Shown here one piece after another: positions 8,483 through 17,243 of a stretch of 64,000 nt of DNA. Source of the DNA: Rubrobacter_A sp965214435 (GTDB lineage: Bacteria > Actinomycetota > Rubrobacteria > Rubrobacterales > Rubrobacteraceae). The stretch is from positions 744,001-808,000 of the forward strand of contig OZ243960.1 in the NCBI GenBank assembly GCA_965214435.1, written 5' to 3'. A model generated the notes under the pieces. It did no database searches and had not been told where the DNA came from. It saw only the letters and a program-made list of their open reading frames with translations. A program made the translations under genes and the position numbers. Numbering within the stretch: the first letter of the stretch is position 1; each line of letters opens with the position of its first letter.

Positions 8483-9571
8483 ATGAAGAATTGTAGCCGC
8501 TGCGAAGCCTTGCCCACCGCCCGGAACGGGATAGGGGGCACCTTGTACATAGCACCGCCGTTAGCCCACACTCAGGGTACCATCCGGCGACTCCTCCGGG
8601 ACTCTGGCATAATGTCTGGCGAGCGCGGCGACGGGCTTCTGGCCGTGGAGTTAGCTCCGGGAACCCTGGAGAAGCTCAGTGATCTCTTGCGCAGTGGTTT
8701 AAGTGAGGGAGAGCTAAAAGATTCGCGGGTGCTCCTGCTAGAAAAGGGCGTGCAGCCGACCCTCTCGGATCTAGTGAACACCCAAGACCTCGGCACGTTC
8801 ACCGCCGGGGTACAGGGAGAATGGCTGCTGGATATCCTGCGTGAGAAGCGGCTCGTCACCTACTTTCAGCCTATAGTCTCCGTCTCGGACACCCCGGAAA
8901 TCTTCGCCTACGAGTGTCTCTTGCGCGGGCTGGACAAGAGTGGCGGCCTCGTAAACCCCGGGCGCATGTTCGGCACCGCAAAAGCGGCGGGGCTACTCTT
9001 CCAACTCGACCGGGCCGCCCGGCTCCTGGCTATAGAAACTTCTACAGACCAAAACCTCGGTACCGAGATTTTCATCAACTTCAACCCGACTTCTATCTAC
9101 GACCCCGTGTACTGTCTACAGAGCACGATGAGCATCGTAGACAAATCTTCCGACGTACTCCCGGAGCGCATAGTCTTCGAGGTAACCGAGAGCGAGGAGA
9201 TCAAGGACAGCCGACACCTCTTGAACATACTGAACTTCTACCGGGAGTCCGGTTTCCGGGTGGCGCTGGATGACCTCGGGGCTGGTTACGGCTCGCTCAA
9301 CCTCATGGAGAAGCTCCGCCCGGACTTTATCAAGCTCGATATAGATCTGATCCGGGACGTAGACACCGACCACTATAAGGCTCGGGTAGCCGCAAAGCTT
9401 CTGGAGCTTGCCCAAGAGCTGGATGTCCGCGTGGTCGCCGAAGGCGTCGAGACCAGAGGCCAGTGGCGCTGGCTACAAGATAACGGCGCGGACTACGCCC
9501 AGGGCTTCTTCTTCGCCCGGCCCGCGTTTCCGCCGCCGGTCCTATCCGCCGCGGTTTCGAGCGTGTCCTAG
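8483..9571 (+). CDS. EAL-domain cyclic di-GMP phosphodiesterase with N-terminal Cys-containing domain
   Basis: The C-terminal half (from about residue 115) is an EAL domain. The signature reads ECLLRG instead of EALLRG, but the metal/catalytic residues look intact: the Glu of ECL, Asn in INFNP, Glu in FEVTESE, the Asp pair in ALDDLGAGYGS, Lys in FIKLD, Glu in VVAEGVET and Gln in YAQGFFFARP. Hydrolysis of c-di-GMP is therefore expected. The N-terminus has a CSRCEALP motif followed by a conserved-looking GTLYIAPPLAH segment, a small sensory or zinc-ribbon-like module. No membrane segment is seen, so it is cytoplasmic. Its 3' end overlaps the convergent metallophosphoesterase gene by 4 nt. Confidence 0.9.
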   Translation: MKNCSRCEALPTARNGIGGTLYIAPPLAHTQGTIRRLLRDSGIMSGERGDGLLAVELAPGTLEKLSDLLRSGLSEGELKDSRVLLLEKGVQPTLSDLVNTQDLGTFTAGVQGEWLLDILREKRLVTYFQPIVSVSDTPEIFAYECLLRGLDKSGGLVNPGRMFGTAKAAGLLFQLDRAARLLAIETSTDQNLGTEIFINFNPTSIYDPVYCLQSTMSIVDKSSDVLPERIVFEVTESEEIKDSRHLLNILNFYRESGFRVALDDLGAGYGSLNLMEKLRPDFIKLDIDLIRDVDTDHYKARVAAKLLELAQELDVRVVAEGVETRGQWRWLQDNGADYAQGFFFARPAFPPPVLSAAVSSVS

Positions 9572-10410
9572 AGCAGGGCCAGGAGGTTCAGGATCGTAAT
9601 CTCGGGCCGGCAGTTGAGCCGGACGTGCGGCCCGAGCATCCCGAGGCCCCGGTTGGTGTACTGGATCATACCGTCCACCTGATAAAGCCCGCTAGCGTAG
9701 TTACGTCCGTAGGGCGGCCACACGAGCGGTCCCCAGAACGGGAGCTGTATCTGTCCCCCGTGGGAGTGCCCGGATAGCTGTAGATCAAAGCGCCCGGTGG
9801 CGGCCGAAACGTCCGCGAAGTCCGGCTCGTGGGCCAGTAGTACGGCCGCTCCTTCTTCCGGCAGCTTCTCCATAACGAGGTCGAGCCGGGCCTTGCGTTG
9901 CCAGAAGTCATCCACCCCGGCTATGTGTAGCTTGCTGTCGCCCCGTTCAAGGGTGTAAACGTCATTCGCGAGCTCGGTTATACCGCTCTCGGATATGAGA
10001 CGCCGCACGATCTTCTCGTTCGCCAGGTAGTCGTGGTTGCCGAGCACCGCCACCACACCGTCTTTGGCCTCTATCAAGCTGAGGGCATTGCTGAGGTCCC
10101 GGCTGTCGTACCTTACGGTATCGGAAACATAGTCGCCGGCTATCGCGACGAGGTCCGGGTCCTGGTCGTTTAGCAGCTCGATAATGCCCTTTATGCGCTC
10201 CAGCGTCATCCAGCCGTCCATGTGAATGTCGCTGATAAGCGCGACCCTGTAGCCGTCAAAGTCTCGGGCCAGCCGGGGCATGGCTAACGAGAGCTCTTTG
10301 ACCTCTACACTCTGAGGCTCAACCCTGCTGGCGTAGTAGTACGCAGCCGCGAGCGAGGCCCCGGCAATAAACGCGCCCGTTTTCCCCCCGAAAAATGACA
10401 TAGAAAGCAT
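9568..10410 (-). CDS. Membrane-anchored calcineurin-like metallophosphoesterase
   Basis: 280 residues. A short N-terminal hydrophobic segment (GAFIAGASLAAAYYYA) would anchor the protein. It is followed by the metallophosphoesterase blocks SDIHMDG, IAGDYVSD, LGNHDYLA, LLAHEPDF and SGHSHGGQIQLPF, which supply the di-metal ligands. The family (YkoQ/YaeI-like) includes enzymes that dephosphorylate lipid or nucleotide phosphates at the membrane. The substrate is unknown here. A second in-frame ATG three codons in could be the start. It lies 45 nt downstream of leuS on the same strand and may be read through from it. Confidence 0.87.
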   Translation of the reverse strand: MLSMSFFGGKTGAFIAGASLAAAYYYASRVEPQSVEVKELSLAMPRLARDFDGYRVALISDIHMDGWMTLERIKGIIELLNDQDPDLVAIAGDYVSDTVRYDSRDLSNALSLIEAKDGVVAVLGNHDYLANEKIVRRLISESGITELANDVYTLERGDSKLHIAGVDDFWQRKARLDLVMEKLPEEGAAVLLAHEPDFADVSAATGRFDLQLSGHSHGGQIQLPFWGPLVWPPYGRNYASGLYQVDGMIQYTNRGLGMLGPHVRLNCRPEITILNLLALL

Positions 10411-10455
10411 TCTAGCACCGGGCGGCTCCCCCGCGCCGGTCGAGATTGCCCCAGG

Positions 10456-12888
10456 CTACCCCACAACGAAGTTGACCAGCCGCCCCGGCACATAGACGCT
10501 CTTGCGGACTTCGCGGCCCTCCACGTGCGGCCGGACCCGGTCGCTGGCGAGGGCGAGTTCCTTGGCGTCTTCGGCGGAGATGTCGGCCGGCGCCCCGATG
10601 CGGTCCCGGAGCTTGCCGTTTACCTGCACGACCAGCGTAATCTCCTCTTCCACAATAAGGCTCTCGTCCCACTCCGGCCAAGCCTGCTCGTGCACCGAGT
10701 GTTCCTGCCCGAGCGTCGCCCACAACTCCTCGGCGTGCGCCGGGGCGAACGGCGCCAAAAGCCGCGCGAAGGTACGGAGCGACCCGTCCCACTCTTCTCT
10801 ATCCACCCGGTCTTTTACACCGAGCAGGTAGTTCGTGTGCTCTATGAGAGAGGAGATCGCCGTGTTGAACCGGAAGGCTTCGAGGTCTTCGGTCACCTTT
10901 TTCGCCGTCCGGTTGGTCCGGCGGGCGAGCTCTGCCGGATCAGCCTCGGCCCCGGTCGGGCCTTCCTCACCCGCGAGCGAGAGCGCCCGGCGCAGAAAGC
11001 GGGCCATACCTCTTATGTTGCTGCCGTCCCACGGCCCGCCCTGGTCCCACGGCCCGATAGACATCAAAAAGCACCGCAGCGCCTCGGCCCCGTAGCGATC
11101 CACGAAGTCTTGCGGGTTCACGACGTTGCCGCGGCTCTTGCTCATCTTCTCGGCGTCCTCGCCTAATATAATCCCCTGGTTAAAGAGCTTTACCATCGGC
11201 TCGTCGAAGTCCACGAGCCCGAGGTCCCGCATCACCTTGGTAAAAAACCGCGTGTAGAGCAGGTGCATCACCGCATGTTCTATCCCGCCGGTGTACTGGT
11301 CAACCGGCAGCCACTTCTCGCCCTCTTTGGGGTCGAACGGTCCCTCCTCGTAGTGCGGCGAGAGGTAACGGTACTGGTACCACGAGGAGTCCATAAAGGT
11401 GTCCATCGTATCCGTCTCCCTCGTGGCGGGGCCGCCGCACGCCGGACACTCGGTGTTGTAGAAGTCCGGGTCACGCTTGAGCGGCGACTCTCCCGTCGGC
11501 ATGAACTCGGCGTCTTCCGGGAGCCGGACCGGCAAGTCTTTTTCGGGGACGGGGACGATGCCGCAATCGTTGCAGTAGATCATCGGGATCGGGGTCCCCC
11601 AGTACCGCTGCCGGGAAATGAGCCAGTCCCGCAGGCGGTAGGTGACCGCCGCCCGTCCCATGCCCTGCTCTTCGAGGTACTCGACCATGCGGGCTTTGGC
11701 CTCCTCGATACCGAGGCCGTCGAGGAAACCGCTATTGATGGCCGGTCCCTCGCCGACGTAGGCTTCGCTGCCGAAGTCTTCGGGAGGCTCCACGGTACGG
11801 ATTACGGGGAGGTCGTACTTCTTAGCGAAGTCCCAGTCGCGCTGGTCCTGGCCGGGGACCGCCATGATAGCGCCGGTCCCGTAGCCCATGAGGACGTAGT
11901 CGGCGATGTAGACCGGTATTTCTTTACCGTTCGCCGGGTTCACAGCGTAGGCTCCGGTGAACGCGCCGGTCTTCTCGCGGGTGACGTCGGTGCGGTCGAT
12001 CTCGCTCATCTTCCCGGCCTTCTCGACGTAGGCTTGTACCTCGCCGGCCTGCTCCGCCGTCGTTATCTCCTCTACCGCCGGGTGCTCGGGGGACATCACG
12101 AAGAACGTCGCCCCGAAGAGTGTGTCGGGCCGGGTGGTAAAAACTTCTATCGGGCCGTAGCCCTCGACCTCGAAGTTTATCTCCGCGCCTTCGGAACGCC
12201 CGATCCAGTTCCGCTGCAACGTCTCTACCCGCTCGGGCCAGTCTATCTTCGAGAAGTCCAGCAACTCGTCGGCGTAGTCGGTGATTCTGAACAGCCACTG
12301 CGCGAGATTCTTCTTGATAACCGGCGTCCCGCACCGCTCGCACCGGCGGTCCGGGCCTATGACCTGCTCGCGGGCGAGCGTGGTGTGGTCTTTCGGGCAC
12401 CAGTCCACCGGGGCCTCCTTGCGGTAGGCGAGCCCTTTCTCGAAGAACTTGAGAAAGAACCACTGGTTCCACTTGTAATACTCGGGCTCGCAGGTGACGA
12501 CCTCGGAGTCGAAGTCGAACATGGCCCCCATTTCCCGCAGTTGCCCCCGCATCCGGTCGATGTTCGAGAGTGTCCAGGTCCGCGGGTGGATGCCGCGGTT
12601 TATGGCGGCGTTCTCCGCCGGAAGCCCGAACGCGTCGAAGCCTATCGGGAAGAAGACCCGGTAGCCCCGCATCCGCATAAAGCGCGCCCGGGTGTCCGAC
12701 GGGGTCATCGCGTACCAGTGCCCGACGTGTAAGTCTCCACTCGGGTACGGGAGCATCGTGAGCGCGTAGTGCTTGGGCTTAGCCGGATCCTCGTCGGTCT
12801 TGTACAGACCAGTCTCGGCCCACCGCTCCTGCCAGCGGGCTTCGAGGGCTGTGGGATCATAGGTATTTCTCGGCGTTGTCTCGCTCAA
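10456..12888 (-). CDS. leuS: Leucyl-tRNA synthetase
   Basis: An 810-residue class Ia synthetase that charges tRNA-Leu. It has the HIGH-type signature HVGH at residues 54-57, a connective-peptide editing domain, zinc-ligand Cys pairs (CERCG and CNDCG regions) and the KMSKS loop near residue 581. The C-terminal domain ends with VQVNGKLRD and the terminal LVNFVVG. The length is normal for bacterial LeuRS. The TTG start at 12888 has AAGGAG 7 nt upstream. The 216-nt leader region was inspected for a T-box; no convincing T-box consensus was found. Confidence 0.97.
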   Translation of the reverse strand: MSETTPRNTYDPTALEARWQERWAETGLYKTDEDPAKPKHYALTMLPYPSGDLHVGHWYAMTPSDTRARFMRMRGYRVFFPIGFDAFGLPAENAAINRGIHPRTWTLSNIDRMRGQLREMGAMFDFDSEVVTCEPEYYKWNQWFFLKFFEKGLAYRKEAPVDWCPKDHTTLAREQVIGPDRRCERCGTPVIKKNLAQWLFRITDYADELLDFSKIDWPERVETLQRNWIGRSEGAEINFEVEGYGPIEVFTTRPDTLFGATFFVMSPEHPAVEEITTAEQAGEVQAYVEKAGKMSEIDRTDVTREKTGAFTGAYAVNPANGKEIPVYIADYVLMGYGTGAIMAVPGQDQRDWDFAKKYDLPVIRTVEPPEDFGSEAYVGEGPAINSGFLDGLGIEEAKARMVEYLEEQGMGRAAVTYRLRDWLISRQRYWGTPIPMIYCNDCGIVPVPEKDLPVRLPEDAEFMPTGESPLKRDPDFYNTECPACGGPATRETDTMDTFMDSSWYQYRYLSPHYEEGPFDPKEGEKWLPVDQYTGGIEHAVMHLLYTRFFTKVMRDLGLVDFDEPMVKLFNQGIILGEDAEKMSKSRGNVVNPQDFVDRYGAEALRCFLMSIGPWDQGGPWDGSNIRGMARFLRRALSLAGEEGPTGAEADPAELARRTNRTAKKVTEDLEAFRFNTAISSLIEHTNYLLGVKDRVDREEWDGSLRTFARLLAPFAPAHAEELWATLGQEHSVHEQAWPEWDESLIVEEEITLVVQVNGKLRDRIGAPADISAEDAKELALASDRVRPHVEGREVRKSVYVPGRLVNFVVG

Positions 12889-13050
12889 GAGGGACTCCTT
12901 CTACCTTCTAAGGTGCGGTTCCGGATGGTGTGAAGATCTGGTAGGCGCGCAGGAGCCTATAGTCGGAAGCCGGTGTCCGAGACTTTGTAATACCTGGCGT
13001 ACATGAGCTTAATATAGCATCGGGAATGTAGTTTATGAAGGTAGCGAGCT

Positions 13051-13078
13051 GCCGCCCGGCAACGAACCGCCGGGCGGC
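13051..13078 (-). terminator. GC-rich hairpin after the YhgE-type gene
   Basis: Perfect 10-bp arms (GCCGCCCGGC and its complement) flank an 8-nt loop, 27 nt past the stop of the leftward YhgE-type gene and upstream of leuS. No U-run follows on the minus strand, so intrinsic termination is likely but not certain. Confidence 0.5.
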
Positions 13079-13104
13079 GTAGACAAAGCTTTTACGCCGA
13101 AATT

Positions 13105-14864
13105 TTATTGAGCGGCTTCGGATGTAGAGTCGTCGTAGGTCTTTCCGGTCTTCCCTTTGCGCCCGAGCATGGAGGTCCTTATCAAGGAGATCAGATACCC
13201 CAAGATCACGGAGCCTGTGAGGTAGGCACCGAGAACCTGGACGGCGTCGCCGAGGCCCGCCGTGGAGCGCCCGTCGTAGAAGAGCAGAGCCCGCAGCCCA
13301 TCGAGGATGTACCGCAGGGGCAGCCATGCCGCGTAGGACTGGTAGAAGCCGGGCAGTGCCTCTAGGGGAGCGAGCCCGCCGGAAGACACGAGACCTAAAA
13401 TGATGCCGAGCACCGCGGCCACCCCGATACCGGCCGGACCGAGCAGGGACATAAGAAGCAGCGTGAGCGTCACGATCGATGCGACGGCGAGCGTCAGGAA
13501 CAGGAACATCTTTACGATGTCCGCCTCATGCTCTACTCCGATCAGGCCGAAGGCGACCCAGAGTTCGGCTGCGCTGACGAGCGCGGCGTACAGAAGGCCG
13601 AGCAGCAGCCGGACAGTCCATAATCCTGCGCGCGAAGGGTGCGTTCCACGTGAAACGAGCCTTTCAGCCGCGGCTGCGACACCGAAGAAGATCGCCGCCG
13701 CCCCGGCGAACCCCGCCAGGTTTGCCAGAAAGGCGAGGAAAAAGGTCGACTGGCCGTTGGCGGAGTTCGGGCCGACCGGCTCGGTTTCCGTGACCTCAGC
13801 CCGGACCGGGTTTCCGACCACGGCCGCGACATCGGGTGTAAGCTGCGCGCCCCGCCCCGCCGCGCCCCGGCGGCGGACGTACCCTGCACTATTCCCATCG
13901 AGATGTTCTGCACCGGCCCCGATGCGCCCTGACCCGCCGAGGGGTTGGCGAGAACTTCGATCTCCGCCGGTTTCGGCGTTTTCGGCGGCGGGCCGGCCTC
14001 TGTAGAGACGCCCGCCTCGGAGACCTCGCCTCGTACCGAGTCAGAGATTACAGGCGCAGCCTGCGGCGGAACCGGGACGCCCTGCTCCCCGATACCCGCC
14101 AGCATGCGTTGGCTCGTGGCTTTCGATACCCCGCCGACGATGCCGGTAAAAGCGTTGTTTATGGTGCCCGTGGTGGCCGGACGGACCGCCGGGCTGGTGA
14201 GCAACTCCAGGTTCGCCGATTCCGGCTTCGGTGGCTCGCTTCCTGGTGGTGGGCCGGACATGCTCGCCAGCCGCTCGGAGTAGTCTTTCGGGATCACGAC
14301 CGCGGCGTAAGCCTCGCCCCTGGAGAGTTCGTCGAGCGCGGCCCCGCGGCTGCCGGGCTGCGTCCACTTCACAAGGTCTGGGGCCCAAGAGTCTGGAGCG
14401 GTAATTCTCTTCAATACTTCGTCGCCGAGGTTGACCTGCTGACCTCCCATCTCGGCGCCTGTGTCTTCGTTGATCACGGCGATGGAGATATTTAGCGGGC
14501 GGGCTATCGAGGAGATCCGCTGTGTATAGTCTTCCGGGATAACGATGGCACCGTAGTACTCGTTACGCCCGAGCCCTTCTAGCGCCTCTTCACGGCTGGT
14601 CAGCCGCGTCCACTCAACGGTACCGGCGGCGGGTGAGTCGGGGGCGGTAACTCTTTCTACTACCTGGTTACCGAGGTCTACTGGCTCTCCGGCGAGACTC
14701 CCTCCCCTATCCTCGTTTACCGGGACAACGGGGAGGTCTTTCAGGTTCTCTTGCGGGTTCGCGACGGCCGCCAGGTACGCAAAGAAGAGCAAGGCCAGCG
14801 CCACTACCGCACCGATTATGGAGACCCAGACCCTCGGGCTCGCGAGAACCCTCAGCGTACTCAT
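13105..14864 (-). pseudogene. YhgE/Pip-type (ABC-2-like) membrane protein, frameshifted
   Basis: The N-terminal part reads in one frame from ATG 14864 and the C-terminal part in another down to 13105. The switch falls in a GC-rich run near 13845-13870, after the GIVQGTSAAGARR segment. Joined, the product is about 585 residues: one N-terminal helix, a large extracytoplasmic region, then about five C-terminal helices ending KTYDDSTSEAAQ. This is the YhgE/Pip architecture, related to ABC-2 exporters. The outer region holds two similar copies of an approximately 80-residue unit (each with VxxVNED/VINED..., VTAPDS or ITAPDS, and GAIVIPEDY or AAVVIPKDY). The start overlaps the monooxygenase stop (ATGA). 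It could be true decay or a base-calling error. Confidence 0.75.
13643..13656. other. parS-like site inside the YhgE-type gene
   Basis: GTTCCACGTGAAAC differs from the 14-bp parS core GTTTCACGTGAAAC at one base. The two exact copies lie 11 kb nearer the origin. Origin-proximal parS copies inside genes are common, and ParB usually tolerates one mismatch weakly. Confidence 0.6.
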
Positions 14865-16510
14865 GCCCTCACGCTCCTTTCCGCGTCCCGCGGGCTGTCG
14901 TTATATTCTTTGCAACTCCGGCATTCCTCGAACAGACCGTCGAGGTAAACCTTCAAGCCGGCGATGTCGCCTGACCCGCCCCGGTAGGCGATATGTCCGT
15001 CGGGCCGGACGAGGAACAGGTGCGGCGTTTCCGCTCCGTAGCGGTCGTGCAGCTTCCGGTTCTCCGCCGGTATGGGACGTACGCTTACAGGTGCTTTGTA
15101 GCGGTCGAGCAAACCTTCGACCTCTCCGCGGGTCGCGTCCATTCTGGTGGAGTACGTTTCTGCTCCCTCGAAGAGAAGCAAATGATGTTCCGGACCTCGG
15201 AGTATCTCGAAGATACTCTTGCCGGCCTCCGGGCTAACCTCGAAGGAGCCGTGGGGCGCACGCTCGCCGGCCTTCGGACTTTCTTTCGCCGGCCCGGACC
15301 CCGCGACCGCCGGGCTGTCACGGTAAGCGGTCCAGAGCTGAGAAATAAACCAGAAGGCCCACCTTCTAAGGGGCGGCACCGTCGACACGAGGCGGAAGAG
15401 CAAAGGAACCACGAAGAGCCTGGGCTTCTGTGCGAGCGGGTTATCGGTAACTTGCAGGGAAAAAACCCCGATCCGAACCATTTAGTATGGCGCGGGCAAA
15501 CGGCATCCGCTCAGCCTCGTAGGAGTCGAGTAGCTGTGGCTTGGCCTCGCCCTTTACCACGAGCGTCAGCTTCCAAGCGAGGTTGTACGCGTCGCCGATA
15601 CCGGTGTTCATCCCCTGGCCGCCGGCTGGAGAGTGGATGTGGGCGGCGTCCCCGGCCAGAAACGTGCGCCCGACGCGAAAGTTCTCGGTCATCCTGCGGT
15701 GGATGCGGTAGATGCTCGTCCAGCGCACGGCCGTGATGCTGGTCTCTAGGCCACTGTGCTCGTCAAAGATTTCCTGGACTTTCTCAGCCGGCATCTCCTC
15801 CTTTCCCTTCAGCTCTTCGGGCACGCTCCCGTGAGCCGGAACCGCTTCTCTCCCGGCATCGGGAAGACCGCGTATAAATCCCCGCGCACGAGATCTAAGT
15901 AAACCTGCTCCGACCCCAGCTCCCACTCCATCTCCACATCCGCCAGGAACAGGGCTTCTTCGTACGTTTCACCCTCGAAACTCAGGCCCAAGGAGTGCCG
16001 GACCGGGCTGCTCGCTCCGTCCGCGCCGACGACCCATCCCGCTTCGATGGTCTCCTCGGAGCCGTCGGGGTGCCGGACGTTAGCCACGACGCCGTCCGGC
16101 TTGTGCGTCATATTCTGTAGCTTTGTGTCCCACTCGACTCGGACCCCGGCTTCTTCGAGACCCTGAATCAGCAACCGCTCAGTCTCGCTCTGCGCGTAGA
16201 TCAGGGCGAAAGGGTACGGCGTGCGCTCGTCCCGGCCGTCGTCGAAGAAAGAAAGCTTCCCGGCGCGCCGGGAAGCTTTAAGAAGCTCGGCGGCTCCTAG
16301 CCTGCGGCCCTCCTCGACCGCCCGGTCCGCCAGACCGAGCTTGTCCAGAAGCTCCAGGGTCTTGGCGTGCACCACGAGCGCCCGGGTCTCTTCAACAGGA
16401 CCGGCTTTTGAGTCGATGATCCTGAACCGTACCCCGCTCCGGGCGAGCACGTTAGCCATCGTAAGGCCCGTGGGCCCCGCGCCGATTACGAGCACGTCGG
16501 TAGTGGTCAT
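14861..16510 (-). pseudogene. FAD-dependent aromatic-type monooxygenase, two frameshifts
   Basis: Three overlapping frames together form one PheA/TfdB-type FAD monooxygenase of about 545 residues. Frame one (from ATG 16510) has the FAD motif GAGPTGLTMANVLARSG and the NADPH/FAD motif VVGADGASSPVRH. Frame two (about 15830-15450) has the second FAD motif GRTFLAGDAAHIHSPAGGQG. Frame three carries the thioredoxin-like C-terminal domain ending at 14861. The first shift is near 15825 (ACP/VPEE junction). The second is in a T6 run (A6 on the plus strand) at about 15461-15466, where GSDRGF should join SLQVTDNPLAQ. The gene lies between a TetR gene and the YhgE-type gene in one operon. Homopolymer error or real inactivation are both possible. 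Confidence 0.8.
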
Positions 16511-16535
16511 TGCTCTCTCCTTTCGAGCTTTTCCG

Positions 16536-17114
16536 CTACGAGATAGTCTTCATGTACAACCCGACTATCTCCTCGATCTTTTCTGTGCCCGGCGGCTGCG
16601 GCTCGCCGTCAGGTCTAAACAAGCCGTCGACCAGGGCGTAGGTGAGCAGCGGACCGATAAACATCCGCACCATGACCTCCGGGTCGCCTTCTACGGCTAC
16701 CCCGTTCTCCTGCGCCCGCCGGAGCATGTCGCGGCCCTCCCTGATGCCCTGCTCAGGAACCGTGGAACGGAAGATTTCACCTAACTGCGGAAAGCGGTGA
16801 GAGTCGGCGATGATCGTGCGCAGTAATGCCAGATATTCCGGGGACATCATGGTCGGTACGAGCTTTTTCGCCAGCCCGAGAAGCGCCTCCCGTAACTCCT
16901 CGCGGCTTTCCGGGTCCGCCCCCCGGACCGACTCCAGCACCCGCGTCTGCGGGTTCTCGATGGTGAGCCTCCGCAAGACGTCGCCGAAAAGCTCCTCCTT
17001 GCTCGGGTAGTAGGCATATAGCGTCCGCTTGGAGACCCCAGCCTCCCGGGAGATCACATCCGTACTAGCCGCCGCAAACCCCTCCCGTAAAAACACCCGC
17101 CGTGCACCCTCCAA
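16536..17114 (-). CDS. TetR family transcriptional repressor
   Basis: An N-terminal TetR HTH (TDVISREAGVSKRTLYAYYP, then SKEELF) is followed by a helical ligand-binding domain of about 140 residues. The TTG at 17114 has AAGGAG 6 nt upstream but cuts into helix 1. The frame stays open upstream (KKEQ precedes) to a CTG at 17165 with AAGGGAG 7 nt before it, so a 17-residue-longer protein is possible. It lies 25 nt upstream of the monooxygenase on the same strand. A dyad operator overlaps its promoter (17186-17201), so autoregulated control of a detoxification or export operon is likely. The ligand is unknown. Confidence 0.88.
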   Translation of the reverse strand: MEGARRVFLREGFAAASTDVISREAGVSKRTLYAYYPSKEELFGDVLRRLTIENPQTRVLESVRGADPESREELREALLGLAKKLVPTMMSPEYLALLRTIIADSHRFPQLGEIFRSTVPEQGIREGRDMLRRAQENGVAVEGDPEVMVRMFIGPLLTYALVDGLFRPDGEPQPPGTEKIEEIVGLYMKTIS

Positions 17115-17185
17115 AACCTGCTCCTTCTTTGCCCGCGCTCTTGACCCCTCCGTAGATGCTTCCAGAACAAATCTCCCTTGTAAAC

Positions 17186-17201
17186 TAAACAGTACCGTTT
17201 A
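17186..17201. promoter_or_regulatory. TetR-type operator dyad
   Basis: TAAACAGTACCGTTTA is a 16-bp dyad with a single mismatched pair (17191/17196). It sits 21 nt before the candidate CTG start and 72 nt before the TTG start of the TetR gene. This form (AAACNGTACNGTTT) is typical for TetR-family operators with ACGGT-like half-sites. It is the natural binding site for the adjacent regulator. Confidence 0.7.
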
Positions 17202-17243
17202 ACTGTAAGCCCCTTTTGTGTCTTTGTCAAGAGACGTTCCGGT

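Noticed and set aside
11263..12732. Long open frame opposite leuS (489 codons)
   Set aside because: It is the antisense shadow of a highly conserved synthetase in GC-rich DNA and shows no recognisable domain or ribosome site.
12889..13050. Possible T-box riboswitch upstream of leuS
   Set aside because: A GGAACCGCACC segment superficially resembles the T-box core, but the consensus, specifier stem and terminator/antiterminator pair are not convincing.
12908..13327. 139-codon open frame on the minus strand overlapping the YhgE end
   Set aside because: It lies in a different frame from the real membrane protein and has no family features or ribosome site.
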